DNA of 19,489 nt. It comes from Deltaproteobacteria bacterium. GTDB lineage: Bacteria > Desulfobacterota > Deferrisomatia > Deferrisomatales > Deferrisomataceae. Shown piece by piece: positions 12,185 through 19,445 of this stretch; within the stretch, counting starts at the first letter, position 1; each line of letters starts with the position of its first letter. A program made the translations under genes and the position numbers. Under the pieces are notes generated by a model. The model was not told the origin of the DNA, made no database searches, and saw nothing but the letters and a program-made list of their open reading frames with translations. The DNA lies in assembly GCA_013152215.1 (NCBI GenBank), contig JAADGT010000275.1:1-19489 (forward strand), in the 5' to 3' direction.

Positions 12185-14095
12185 TCAGCCGGTTTGGAGC
12201 TCGTCGGCAGTGGAGGCGATCTCCTCGATCGCCGCCGACAGCTCCTCGGCGCCCTGGGAGAGCTGCCGGGCGGCCGCCGCGGCTTGGCCGGTCGCCTGGC
12301 TGGCCTGCTCCGCCGCCGCGCTGATCTGCTCCATCCCCTTCTTCGCCTGGGAGACCGCTGTGGCGATCTCGGCCGCGCCCTCGAGCACCTCCCGATTCCC
12401 CGCGAGCACCTCGTTCGTCTCCGCCTCGACGACCACCAGGTTCTCGCTCACCGCCTGGGCCTTGTCCGCCTCAGCCAGGGCCACGTCGGCGATCTGATTC
12501 AGCTCGGCCCGGACCACGGCAACCTGATCCTGGATCGCCTTCACCTGGTCCTTGATCTGCTCGGCGTTCTCGGCCGCGTCGTTGGCAAGGTTCTGGATGT
12601 CGGTGGACACCACCGCGAACCCCTTCCCGAACTCTCCGGCACGGGCGGCCTCCACCGCTCCGGTGACGGCCAGCATGCTCGTCTGGATCGCCACCGTGGC
12701 GATGCCGTCCACGATCTTGTCGATCCGCCGGCTCAACATCTCCAACTCTCGGACCGCGGCCAGATTTTTCCGCCCCGTTTCCGCGGACTCGCGGATCCCC
12801 TGGATCATCTCCTCCACGCTCGCCTTGTTCTCCGCCACGAGTTGAGCCACGGATTCGCAGGTCGCCACGGCCTCCCGCGCCTTGGCCTCCGCAAGGTCCG
12901 TGCTCTTCTCGATCTGGGAGATTCCGGCCACGGCCTCTTCCGCGGCCGATGCCTGTTGCTCGGCGCCCCGGTTGATCTGCTCGATTGCGGTCAGGATCTC
13001 GTCCGAGGCCCGGTTGATCTCCTCCACCGCAGCCGACAGCTCCTCGGCTGCTGCGGCCACCTCCTCGGCGCTCTTGGCGATGTCGGTGCTGTTCTTGAGC
13101 TCCTCTGCCAGCTCCTCGAGCTCTTGGGCTGCCTTCTCGCTCTCGCTCAGGGCCTGGCCCTGCTGATCCAGGCTCTTGAGGCACTCCTGGCACGCCGAGG
13201 ACTGTTCCTCAGCCGCTGCGGCGATCTGCTCGGTTCCCTTTTGGGCCTGCACCCCGGCCGTGGCCGCCTCGGCGGCGGCCCGGGCGATCTCGTCGGCGCC
13301 GAGGCGGATCCCCTCCATGTCCGCCTTGATCTTGGAGAGCTGCTCCGTGACGGCCCCGCCCTTTTCGACCTCGGCTCGAGCGGTCTCGGCCGCGGCTCTG
13401 ACCCCCTCGGACACGGTTCGGGTGTTCGCCTGGACCTTCTCGATGAGGTCCGCGATATCGGCCGCGTTCTTGGCGGAGGTCTCCGCAAGGCCCCGTACGG
13501 TGTCAGCCACTACCGCGAAGCCCTTTCCGTGCTTACCGGCTCGGGCCGCCTCGATCGCGGCGTTCAGGGCGAGGTTGGTCTGGTCTGCAATACGCATCAC
13601 CGCTTTGACCGCTTCGGTGATGCGCTCGGCCTGCTTCTCGAGCTCGCCCATCCGCTCCACCGAGGCCATCTGGCGCTTGGCGCCGGCCTTCACGTTCTCC
13701 ACCAGGGTGGTGACCTCTGACCCGACCCGGTCCAAAAGCTCCTGGAGCTCCGTGCTCTTCTTCCGGGAGAGCTCCGCCACCTCGCCCTGCTGCTTCAGGC
13801 GGCCGGCCACCTGGTTCATGGCCGCCAGGCTCTCCTGGCAAGCCCCTGCGGCCTCCTCGGCGCCGCCCGCGACCTGCTCCATCGAGCGGTTCAGCTCCTC
13901 CTGGGCCGCCCCAGCCTCGGCGATCGCGCTGGCCAGCTGGGTGGAGGCCGATGAGATCCGTTCCGCTGCCTGTTGTTGCTTCGCCAACGTACGCGCCCGC
14001 CGCCGCCGCTCCTCCGCCTCTCGCTTCGCAGCTGAGTTCGCTGCCGGTTGGGCCGCCGTGCCGGAACCCGGTGTGGTGTGCTTTTTCAGACCCAT
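12185..14095 (-). CDS. Soluble chemoreceptor with two signalling hairpins
   Basis: Protein of 636 residues with no membrane segment, so cytoplasmic. It is almost wholly predicted coiled coil. A basic N-terminal tail (1-45) precedes a first signalling hairpin at about 168-207 (I-A-D-Q-T-N-L-A-L-N-A-A-I-E-A-A). A second, diverged hairpin is at about 467-507 (V-A-I-Q-T-S-M-L-A-V-T-G-A-V-E-A-A). The first lacks one Leu compared with the canonical T-N-L-L-A-L-N tip. Four segments resembling methylation helices (E-Q-x-x-x-x-A-E-E/Q) lie near 73, 289, 371 and 589. There is no PAS or other sensing domain. Receptors act by controlling CheA through CheW; two tips per chain may bridge array units. ATG 14095 has AAAGGAG upstream, embedded in the end of the preceding kinase gene (4-base gap). 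Confidence 0.9.
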   Translation of the reverse strand: MGLKKHTTPGSGTAAQPAANSAAKREAEERRRRARTLAKQQQAAERISSASTQLASAIAEAGAAQEELNRSMEQVAGGAEEAAGACQESLAAMNQVAGRLKQQGEVAELSRKKSTELQELLDRVGSEVTTLVENVKAGAKRQMASVERMGELEKQAERITEAVKAVMRIADQTNLALNAAIEAARAGKHGKGFAVVADTVRGLAETSAKNAADIADLIEKVQANTRTVSEGVRAAAETARAEVEKGGAVTEQLSKIKADMEGIRLGADEIARAAAEAATAGVQAQKGTEQIAAAAEEQSSACQECLKSLDQQGQALSESEKAAQELEELAEELKNSTDIAKSAEEVAAAAEELSAAVEEINRASDEILTAIEQINRGAEQQASAAEEAVAGISQIEKSTDLAEAKAREAVATCESVAQLVAENKASVEEMIQGIRESAETGRKNLAAVRELEMLSRRIDKIVDGIATVAIQTSMLAVTGAVEAARAGEFGKGFAVVSTDIQNLANDAAENAEQIKDQVKAIQDQVAVVRAELNQIADVALAEADKAQAVSENLVVVEAETNEVLAGNREVLEGAAEIATAVSQAKKGMEQISAAAEQASQATGQAAAAARQLSQGAEELSAAIEEIASTADELQTG

Positions 14096-14099
14096 CGCA

Positions 14100-15461
14100 T
14101 CACTCCTTTGGCGAATGTCTTGGCGAGGGAACCTTCTTGCTCGTTCGCTTTGTTCGTCGGATCGAATGGCGATTCGCCCCCCTTAAGGGGGTCGGGCGCG
14201 AGAAACGCCCTTTTTGTTCGTTTTGTCGAACATCATTCCCTTCCCCAGCGAGCCGGAACGGCATGCGCACCGTCACCGTGGTTCCTTTGCCCTCCTCACT
14301 ATCGATCTCCACCTGGGCGCCGTTGCGCTTTGCGGCCTCGTACGCGATGCTGAGTCCGAGGCCGGTTCCCCCCGTTTTCGTGGTGAAAAACGGAGTGAAG
14401 ACCTCGTCGAGAATGGCTTGAGGGATCCCCGGACCGTCGTCCTCCACGATCACCTCCACGAACCCAAAGAACTCCGTGGTGTCGTAGGGGATCTCTCGGG
14501 TATAGAACCGGACCGAAGACCCCCCGCAAACGACGGCCTCGAACGCGTTCACCAGAAGATTCACGAAGCAGCTCTCCATCTCGGGCTCGTTGATCTCGAC
14601 CAAGAAGACATCCGGCGGGGGGATGAGATCTGCGTTCACCCCGCTGGGTTTCTTGGCCATGGCCTCGCGAAAGGCCAGCCGCATCACCCCTGCGAGTTTG
14701 GTCTCCCGACGGGAGGCCAGAGGGCGGCCGCCCAAAGCACGCACCGACTCGACCATGCTCTCGATCCGCCTCACGCCGTGCCACAGGTCTTTCAAGAGAC
14801 CCTGCATCTCTGCGAGCATGGCCTCGTCCGGCGGCGTCCCTTTCGCCCCTTGCCTCCGGATGTCTCGGCAAAACTGGTCGAGCAGCTCTGCGTTTCCCTT
14901 GATGAACGTCAGGGGATTATGGATTTCGTGGGCCAGCCCGGAAAGCAGCCGTCCCAATGCGGCGGCTCGACGCTCCCTCTCCTCTTTTTCACGAAGTCTT
15001 ATTAGTTCGTTCTGGAGCCTAGCCGTTTCCAGCGCAAGAGCTCGGCGCTGGAACGCAGGTTCCATCTGACGAAGAAACTCCGATTCCGTGAACGGTTTTT
15101 CTACAAAATTGCTCGCGCCGTGGCGGAGCGCCTCTATCACCACGCTCGTGTCACCAAATCCGGAGACCAACACCACCTCTGTATCCGGCTTTTCTTTTCT
15201 AATACGTTCCAAGAGTTCGATCCCGCTCAGCCCAGGCATGCGAATGTCGGTGACCACAATCGAAAAGGGCGATTCGTGGAAACGCATCCACGCTTCCAAA
15301 CCATCGGCCGCGGTGACCACTTGGTGCCCCAATCTCCTCAAACATCGGCTCATGACGTCCCGAAGCGACTTCTCGTCGTCCGCCAGGAGAATCCGGAACG
15401 CGACTCCTTCCGTTCTCGCCTCGGACATGGCGCCCCTCTCCCTTGTCGAATCCGTATCCAT
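14100..15461 (-). CDS. Receiver-histidine kinase fusion (REC-HisKA-HATPase)
   Basis: Protein of 453 residues, soluble. An N-terminal receiver domain (about 22-135) has Asp28/Asp29, phosphoacceptor Asp72 in V-V-T-D-I-R-M-P-G and Lys122. A short coiled coil leads to the HisKA box L-A-H-E-I-H-N-P-L-T with His178. The ATPase domain follows: N box near Asn305 (F-V-N-L-L-V-N-A-F-E-A), G1 E-D-D-G-P-G-I-P, F box F-T-P-F-F-T-T-K and G2 G-G-T-G-L-G-L-S. Residues after about 405 form a basic tail of some 48 residues that does not look like kinase sequence (see findings). ATG 15461 follows the upstream stop by 5 bases with GGAG spaced 8; ATG 15428 with AGGGAGAGGGG is an alternative. It probably takes its input from another kinase through its receiver. 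Confidence 0.93.
   Translation of the reverse strand: MDTDSTRERGAMSEARTEGVAFRILLADDEKSLRDVMSRCLRRLGHQVVTAADGLEAWMRFHESPFSIVVTDIRMPGLSGIELLERIRKEKPDTEVVLVSGFGDTSVVIEALRHGASNFVEKPFTESEFLRQMEPAFQRRALALETARLQNELIRLREKEERERRAAALGRLLSGLAHEIHNPLTFIKGNAELLDQFCRDIRRQGAKGTPPDEAMLAEMQGLLKDLWHGVRRIESMVESVRALGGRPLASRRETKLAGVMRLAFREAMAKKPSGVNADLIPPPDVFLVEINEPEMESCFVNLLVNAFEAVVCGGSSVRFYTREIPYDTTEFFGFVEVIVEDDGPGIPQAILDEVFTPFFTTKTGGTGLGLSIAYEAAKRNGAQVEIDSEEGKGTTVTVRMPFRLAGEGNDVRQNEQKGRFSRPTPLRGANRHSIRRTKRTSKKVPSPRHSPKE
14153..14166. promoter_or_regulatory. Half-conserved copy of the TTCG-N6-CGAA inverted repeat
   Basis: TTCG-tcggat-CGAA has the same 6-base spacer as the two longer GTTCG-N6-CGAAC sites. It lies about 60 bases upstream of the soluble receptor start. 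Possible secondary operator; weak on its own. Confidence 0.3.
14194..14215 (+). terminator. Plus-strand terminator-like hairpin inside the kinase tail
   Basis: GGGCG-CGAGAAA-CGCCC is followed by TTTTTG and more T-rich sequence on the plus strand. That is a plausible intrinsic terminator pointing against the operon. A perfect 14-base palindrome (CCCCCTTAAGGGGG) precedes it at 14178-14191. It could stop antisense transcription into the kinase gene, or be a relic of an intergenic region now inside the reading frame. Confidence 0.4.
14216..14231. promoter_or_regulatory. Candidate operator GTTCG-N6-CGAAC, copy 1
   Basis: Perfect 5-base arms around a 6-base spacer (ttttgt), preceded by five T. It lies about 120 bases upstream of the soluble receptor start, inside the end of the kinase gene. 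The same arms and spacer length recur at 16579-16594. Confidence 0.4.
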
Positions 15462-15466
15462 GACGA

Positions 15467-16039
15467 TCACTCCGACAGCTCGAAAAAATGGACCAACTCT
15501 CGAATGTCCTGGTCTCCCGCGCGCATCGCTCCAGGCTCTGCGACCCACACCCGCTCCAACTTCCGGACCACGCTCGGGTCGGTGGTCACGGCGGCCAGCC
15601 GAAGGCCGAACGAAAACCACAGAAGCCGATGAACCCTGCGGTGAACCTCCCGGTCGCTCGGGAGCGGAGGCGTTAGGAGCAAGGTCACCCGCCCCTCCGC
15701 GTCTACCCCCACCGCCCGCAGCGGTGCGCCCTGACCTCCTCGCAGAAGCCGCCCGACCTTGAGGCCGAGCCGCTCCAGATACCGGTATTCCCTGGCGAAC
15801 AGACGGGCCAGGGGCTCCGTAAAGGCGTGACTTTGGTTGATCTCGTACACGTGGCGTTTCCCTGACGGCACCTTCAGCACGATCCCCCAGGCCGCCAGCT
15901 CGTCCAACGCCGCCTTGCCCGAGGAAGGGGACACCCTCGCCCGGGCAGACACATTCCGTCCCGACACTCCATCTTTGGAAAACAGGGCCCGCAGCACGCG
16001 GACCCTGGCCAGACTGCCCAAGATGTGCTCCAGGTTCAT
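15467..16039 (-). CDS. Winged-helix DNA-binding regulator with uncharacterised C-terminal domain
   Basis: Protein of 190 residues. Residues 1-80 read as a winged helix of ArsR/MarR type: L-A-R-V-R-V-L-R-A-L-F, then a recognition-helix region V-S-P-S-S-G-K-A-A-L-D-E-L, then a wing V-P-S-G-K-R-H-V-Y-E-I-N. The C-terminal 100 residues have an alpha/beta pattern. The layout recalls archaeal/bacterial proteins where a winged helix is joined to a nucleotidyltransferase-like domain, but no G-S-x-x-x-G or D-x-D motif is present, so if related it is inactive. The start ATG 16039 overlaps the preceding response regulator stop (ATGA), with GAAGGGAGAAGGGG upstream; the stop is 5 bases before the kinase gene. 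It could be the cluster's own transcriptional regulator. Confidence 0.75.
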   Translation of the reverse strand: MNLEHILGSLARVRVLRALFSKDGVSGRNVSARARVSPSSGKAALDELAAWGIVLKVPSGKRHVYEINQSHAFTEPLARLFAREYRYLERLGLKVGRLLRGGQGAPLRAVGVDAEGRVTLLLTPPLPSDREVHRRVHRLLWFSFGLRLAAVTTDPSVVRKLERVWVAEPGAMRAGDQDIRELVHFFELSE

Positions 16040-16461
16040 ACCCCTTCTCCCTTCAGCGTTCGGGCAACGGCGTGCTGCCAACGGCGGTACCGACGCTCCG
16101 CAGCCCGGATGACCTCGATCACCTCGTCGAGACTCTCGAACGGCTTGACCAGGTAGTCGAGCGCACCCAACCGGTACGCATCCAGGATCCGGTCCAAAGA
16201 ACTGTAGGCGGTCATCACGATGGTCTGGGTCAGCCCTCCTTTCTCGCGCAAAGCCCTCAAAAGGGCGACGCCGTCCATCTCCGGCATCACGATGTCCATT
16301 AGGAAGATGTGAACGGGAGGCCCGGTGCGAATTCGCCGGAGAGCCTCTCGCGGGTCGGTCTCGGTTTCGCAGACAAACCCCTCGCGGGCGAGGCAGACCC
16401 GGAGCGTCCGGAGAATGGCGGGCTCGTCGTCAACGACCAACACCCGGAGGGGCCGCGCCAT
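16036..16461 (-). CDS. Single-domain response regulator, first gene of the operon
   Basis: Protein of 141 residues with one receiver domain: Asp11/Asp12, phosphoacceptor Asp56 in F-L-M-D-I-V-M-P-E-M-D-G, switch Thr84 in V-M-T-A-Y and Lys106 in L-V-K-P-F. The last 20 residues form an extra basic helix (R-R-Y-R-R-W-Q-H-A-V-A-R) beyond the domain, with no recognisable DNA-binding fold. ATG 16461 has an ideal AAGGAGG site 6 bases upstream. It is divergent from the PAS hybrid kinase at 16734 and overlaps the winged-helix gene by 4 bases. The likely flow is PAS kinase to this regulator to the REC-kinase and winged-helix protein; the partnership is inferred from position only. Confidence 0.92.
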   Translation of the reverse strand: MARPLRVLVVDDEPAILRTLRVCLAREGFVCETETDPREALRRIRTGPPVHIFLMDIVMPEMDGVALLRALREKGGLTQTIVMTAYSSLDRILDAYRLGALDYLVKPFESLDEVIEVIRAAERRYRRWQHAVARTLKGEGV

Positions 16462-16502
16462 GGTGAACCTCCTTGGTCCGGCTGCGTTCAAGCTGCCTCC
16501 GA

Positions 16503-16523
16503 CTATGGGTTATGCGTTATGCC
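16503..16523. repeat. Three iterated 7-base units in the divergent intergenic region
   Basis: The 21 bases divide into ctatggg, ttatgcg and ttatgcc. It is one of the few AT-leaning stretches in the window and lies 40-60 bases upstream of the response regulator start, where a promoter would be expected. Confidence 0.5.
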
Positions 16524-16578
16524 TTCGGTACCAACTCCCTCGCTCAACACCGCATGCTGAGCGAAACGAGCATTTTTC

Positions 16579-16594
16579 GTTCGGCAGTTCGAAC
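16579..16594. promoter_or_regulatory. Candidate operator GTTCG-N6-CGAAC, copy 2
   Basis: Perfect 5-base arms around gcagtt, preceded by TTTTTC and followed by AAAAA, so the symmetry extends outward with one bulged base. It lies between the divergent response regulator (about 118 bases from its start) and PAS kinase (about 140 bases), suited to control both. No clear -35/-10 pair was found next to it. Confidence 0.45.
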
Positions 16595-16733
16595 AAAAAC
16601 ACCTTCCCCGGCACGCGCCGGCTGGAGATCCCTGGGGGGTGGGACGATCCTGCGTGTATCCCCTCGATCACCCTGCACACCCGCAGGGAAGCCCCAGTGA
16701 GCCAGGCCACGGAACCGACACAGGGAGGCGTCG

Positions 16734-19445
16734 ATGCAGAGCTTGCCACGCTCCAGCGAGACCTTTTTGGCATCCCTACTCCAGGCGTTGGACCATGCAG
16801 AACGAGCCATCGCGGTTCTCGATAAGGAGCGTCGTGTCGTGTATTACAACCGTAGGTATCAGGAGATGTGGGGTTTCCCCGCGGAGTTCCTCGAACGGAA
16901 GCCCCACATCGAAGATTGCATTCGGTGGGCGTGTCGGAACGGGGTGTATCCGGAGGACCAGGAAGAGGAGCTGGTGGCCCGTAGGTTGGATCACCTGACG
17001 GCCAGGACGCCTCTCATCCCGCTGGAAACCCCAAGACGAGACGGGACCCTTGTCGAGGGGTACGCCGCACCCATCCCCGACGGGGGGTGGGTTCTGTCAT
17101 TCCGCGACATGACCCGGTGGCAACAGATGCTGGCGGAGCTCCAAACCAGCGAAGCTCGCTACCGGGCAATCCTCGAAGCCATGCAGGACTTCGTGTTGAT
17201 CTGCTCCCAGAACCGCCGGATCGAGTACATGAACCCGGCGCTGGTACGGCATCTGGGCCGGGACGCCACAGGGAACCGTTGCCACGAGGCCCTGTTCCAT
17301 ATGGGGGAGACGTGCCCGTGGTGTCCGGCCATCTTCGGTCCTCCCGACGCCACGGAGATAGGGGAGGCCGTGGTGTCCCTTGGGAATGAAGAGCGGACCT
17401 ATCACCTGCTCCGCGTCCCCCTCCCCCCTCTCGCGAAAGAAGAGGAGTTTTCACCTCCGAGCCTCGTGGTCCTGCGGGACATCACGGAGCAAGCGAAAAG
17501 GCAGCGAGAGCTGCGAGACCTCCTCCGGCTCCAGGAACAGATTCTGGACAGCGCGGGAGAAGGAATCCTGGTCACGGACGAAGACCTTCGATGTCAGATC
17601 TGGAATCCGGCGATGGAAAGGTGTACTGGCGTCTCAGCCGACAGGGCGTTGGGCCTCCCCATAACGAGGGCGCTCGGCCCCGGGGGTGACAACATCGTGG
17701 CCCTGATTCGTGAGGCGCTGAAAGGGCAGGAGGTTTCCGCAAACTTCGTACGATATACCCATCAGGGCACCGACACCGAGTCATGGGTGACGGGGACCTT
17801 CACCCCCCGGCGGGACACCAACGGCCACATCAAGGGCGTCGTAGGCATCGTCCGGGACGTGACTCGACAAAAACTCGACGAGGAGGCGAGAAGAAGGAAG
17901 GATTTGATATTCCGGGCCCTCGTGGAGCACGCCCACGCGGTGCCGTGGGAGTTCGACCCGAGGACCAAACGGTTCACGTACGTGGGTCCACAGGCCACGG
18001 AGATCACGGGATTCCCCCCAAGAGCATGGTCCGACCCGGAGTTCTGGCGACGGCTGGTCCATCCCGACGATCGCATCCAGGCCGAGGAGGCCGCCAAGCA
18101 AGGCATCCGAGAGTCCGGCAGCGCCCGGGTGGAATACCGTATCGTCAGGGCCGACGGATCTATTCGGTGGGTCCTGAGCCTCATGACCGTGTTCCGGAAC
18201 TCGGAGGGGCCAGACCGTCTTCTGGGCTTCTTGATCGATGTGACCGAGGAAAAACGGGAGGCCGTGGAACGCAGACGTTTCGAGGTCCGACTGCAGCAGG
18301 CCGAGAGGATGGAAAGCCTGGGAGTGCTGGCTGGGGGCGTGGCCCATGACTTCAACAATCTGCTCACCCCGATTCTGGCCCACGCAGAGATTTTGGAGTA
18401 CCAACTCCCCCCCGGAGATCCCTTGCGGAACAACGCCAGAGAAATCGTCCGCGCTGCCGAGCGGGCGGCGGACCTCGCAAAACAGATTCTCGCGTTCAGC
18501 CGGGAGACCGGTGGAGAGCTACGCCCCTTGAAGTTGGCCCCTTTGGTCAAGGAGACCGTAAAGTTCTTACGATCCGGGCTGCCCGCCACTGCGGTGTTGC
18601 GGGAAGAAATCAGAATCACGGACGAAGCGGTTCGGACGGAGCCGACCAAAATCCATCAGATCGTGATGAACCTCTGCGTGAATGCGGTGCAAGCCATGGA
18701 AGGCAAAGGAACCGTGGAGGTGGGGGCTGCGATCGTTGAGGGGCCCGACCTCCCCTCGTTTTCCGAGCCCCCTGAGGAGGCGGCCCGGTATGCCCGACTC
18801 TGGGTTTCGGACACGGGGCCAGGAATTCCAGACGAAATTCTCGCCAAGATATTCGACCCGTTCTTCACCACCAAAAAGGACCAGGGGGGCACGGGGATGG
18901 GGCTGGCAAACGTGAAGAGAATCGTGAACGAGCTTGGGGGGGCAATCCAGGTGACGAGCCAAGAAGGGACCGGAGCCCGTTTCGATGTGTACCTCCCGTT
19001 GATCGATGAGGGGGGTCATCGTGCACGCGCACCGCTGGATGGGCCCGGACTCCGGAGGGGAACCGAACGGATCCTGTTGGTCGACGACGAGCGGGCGATC
19101 GTCGACATGCTGGCCTACATCCTCGGCGAGCTGGGGTACCAGGTGCTGGGGGTGGAAAAGGGGGCCCAGGCCATCCAGATCCTGGAGCGTGGCCCCCAGA
19201 GCTTCGACGTGGTCCTCGTGGACCTCATGATGCCCGAAGTGACCGGTTTCGAGGTCATCCAACAGGCCCGGTCCTTGAGGGCCGACCTGCCGGTGATCTT
19301 GTGCTCGGGGCACCCCATCAGCGAGCAAGAGCTTCGTCAGCGCAGGATCTCATCCCCGGCCGTGGTCCTTCCGAAACCCATCAGCATGGCTTCCCTTTCG
19401 GAGGCACTCCGAAAGGTGCTGGATCGGCAAGGCGCCGTCCGATAG
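16734..19445 (+). CDS. Four-PAS hybrid sensor histidine kinase with C-terminal receiver
   Basis: Protein of 903 residues with no membrane segments, so cytoplasmic. PAS domains lie at about 15-130, 140-252, 262-380 and 392-506. PAS 2 has a cysteine set R-C-H-E-A-L-F-H-M-G-E-T-C-P-W-C-P (182-198), a pattern I associate with PAS kinases of sulfur- and metal-metabolising bacteria and a possible redox or metal site. PAS 4 ends in the typical Y-R-I-V-R-A-D-G-S-I-R-W-V stretch. HisKA has His538 in G-G-V-A-H-D-F-N-N-L-L. The ATPase has N box M-N-L-C-V-N-A-V-Q-A (Asn646/650), G1 D-T-G-P-G-I-P (693) and G2 G-G-T-G-M-G-L (718). The C-terminal receiver (about 778-898) has Asp784/785, phosphoacceptor Asp830 and Lys881. 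GGAGG lies 6 bases before ATG 16734. Confidence 0.94.
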   Translation: MQSLPRSSETFLASLLQALDHAERAIAVLDKERRVVYYNRRYQEMWGFPAEFLERKPHIEDCIRWACRNGVYPEDQEEELVARRLDHLTARTPLIPLETPRRDGTLVEGYAAPIPDGGWVLSFRDMTRWQQMLAELQTSEARYRAILEAMQDFVLICSQNRRIEYMNPALVRHLGRDATGNRCHEALFHMGETCPWCPAIFGPPDATEIGEAVVSLGNEERTYHLLRVPLPPLAKEEEFSPPSLVVLRDITEQAKRQRELRDLLRLQEQILDSAGEGILVTDEDLRCQIWNPAMERCTGVSADRALGLPITRALGPGGDNIVALIREALKGQEVSANFVRYTHQGTDTESWVTGTFTPRRDTNGHIKGVVGIVRDVTRQKLDEEARRRKDLIFRALVEHAHAVPWEFDPRTKRFTYVGPQATEITGFPPRAWSDPEFWRRLVHPDDRIQAEEAAKQGIRESGSARVEYRIVRADGSIRWVLSLMTVFRNSEGPDRLLGFLIDVTEEKREAVERRRFEVRLQQAERMESLGVLAGGVAHDFNNLLTPILAHAEILEYQLPPGDPLRNNAREIVRAAERAADLAKQILAFSRETGGELRPLKLAPLVKETVKFLRSGLPATAVLREEIRITDEAVRTEPTKIHQIVMNLCVNAVQAMEGKGTVEVGAAIVEGPDLPSFSEPPEEAARYARLWVSDTGPGIPDEILAKIFDPFFTTKKDQGGTGMGLANVKRIVNELGGAIQVTSQEGTGARFDVYLPLIDEGGHRARAPLDGPGLRRGTERILLVDDERAIVDMLAYILGELGYQVLGVEKGAQAIQILERGPQSFDVVLVDLMMPEVTGFEVIQQARSLRADLPVILCSGHPISEQELRQRRISSPAVVLPKPISMASLSEALRKVLDRQGAVR

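Noticed and set aside
12143..13720. Plus-strand open frame of 525 codons with repetitive Leu/Gly/His text
   Set aside because: The apparent repeats are the complement of the Ala/Glu-rich coiled coil of the soluble receptor; no independent gene signal.
14140..14235. LexA-type SOS box
   Set aside because: The GTTCG-N6-CGAAC symmetry is the opposite orientation to the Gram-positive CGAAC-N4-GTTCG box, and the GTTC direct-repeat spacing of alphaproteobacterial LexA is not met.
16462..16733. Sigma54 or FliA-type promoter in the divergent region
   Set aside because: GGCACGCGCCGGCTG near 16611 has a GG and a GC element but lacks the TTGC core; nothing resembles TAAA-N15-GCCGATAA.
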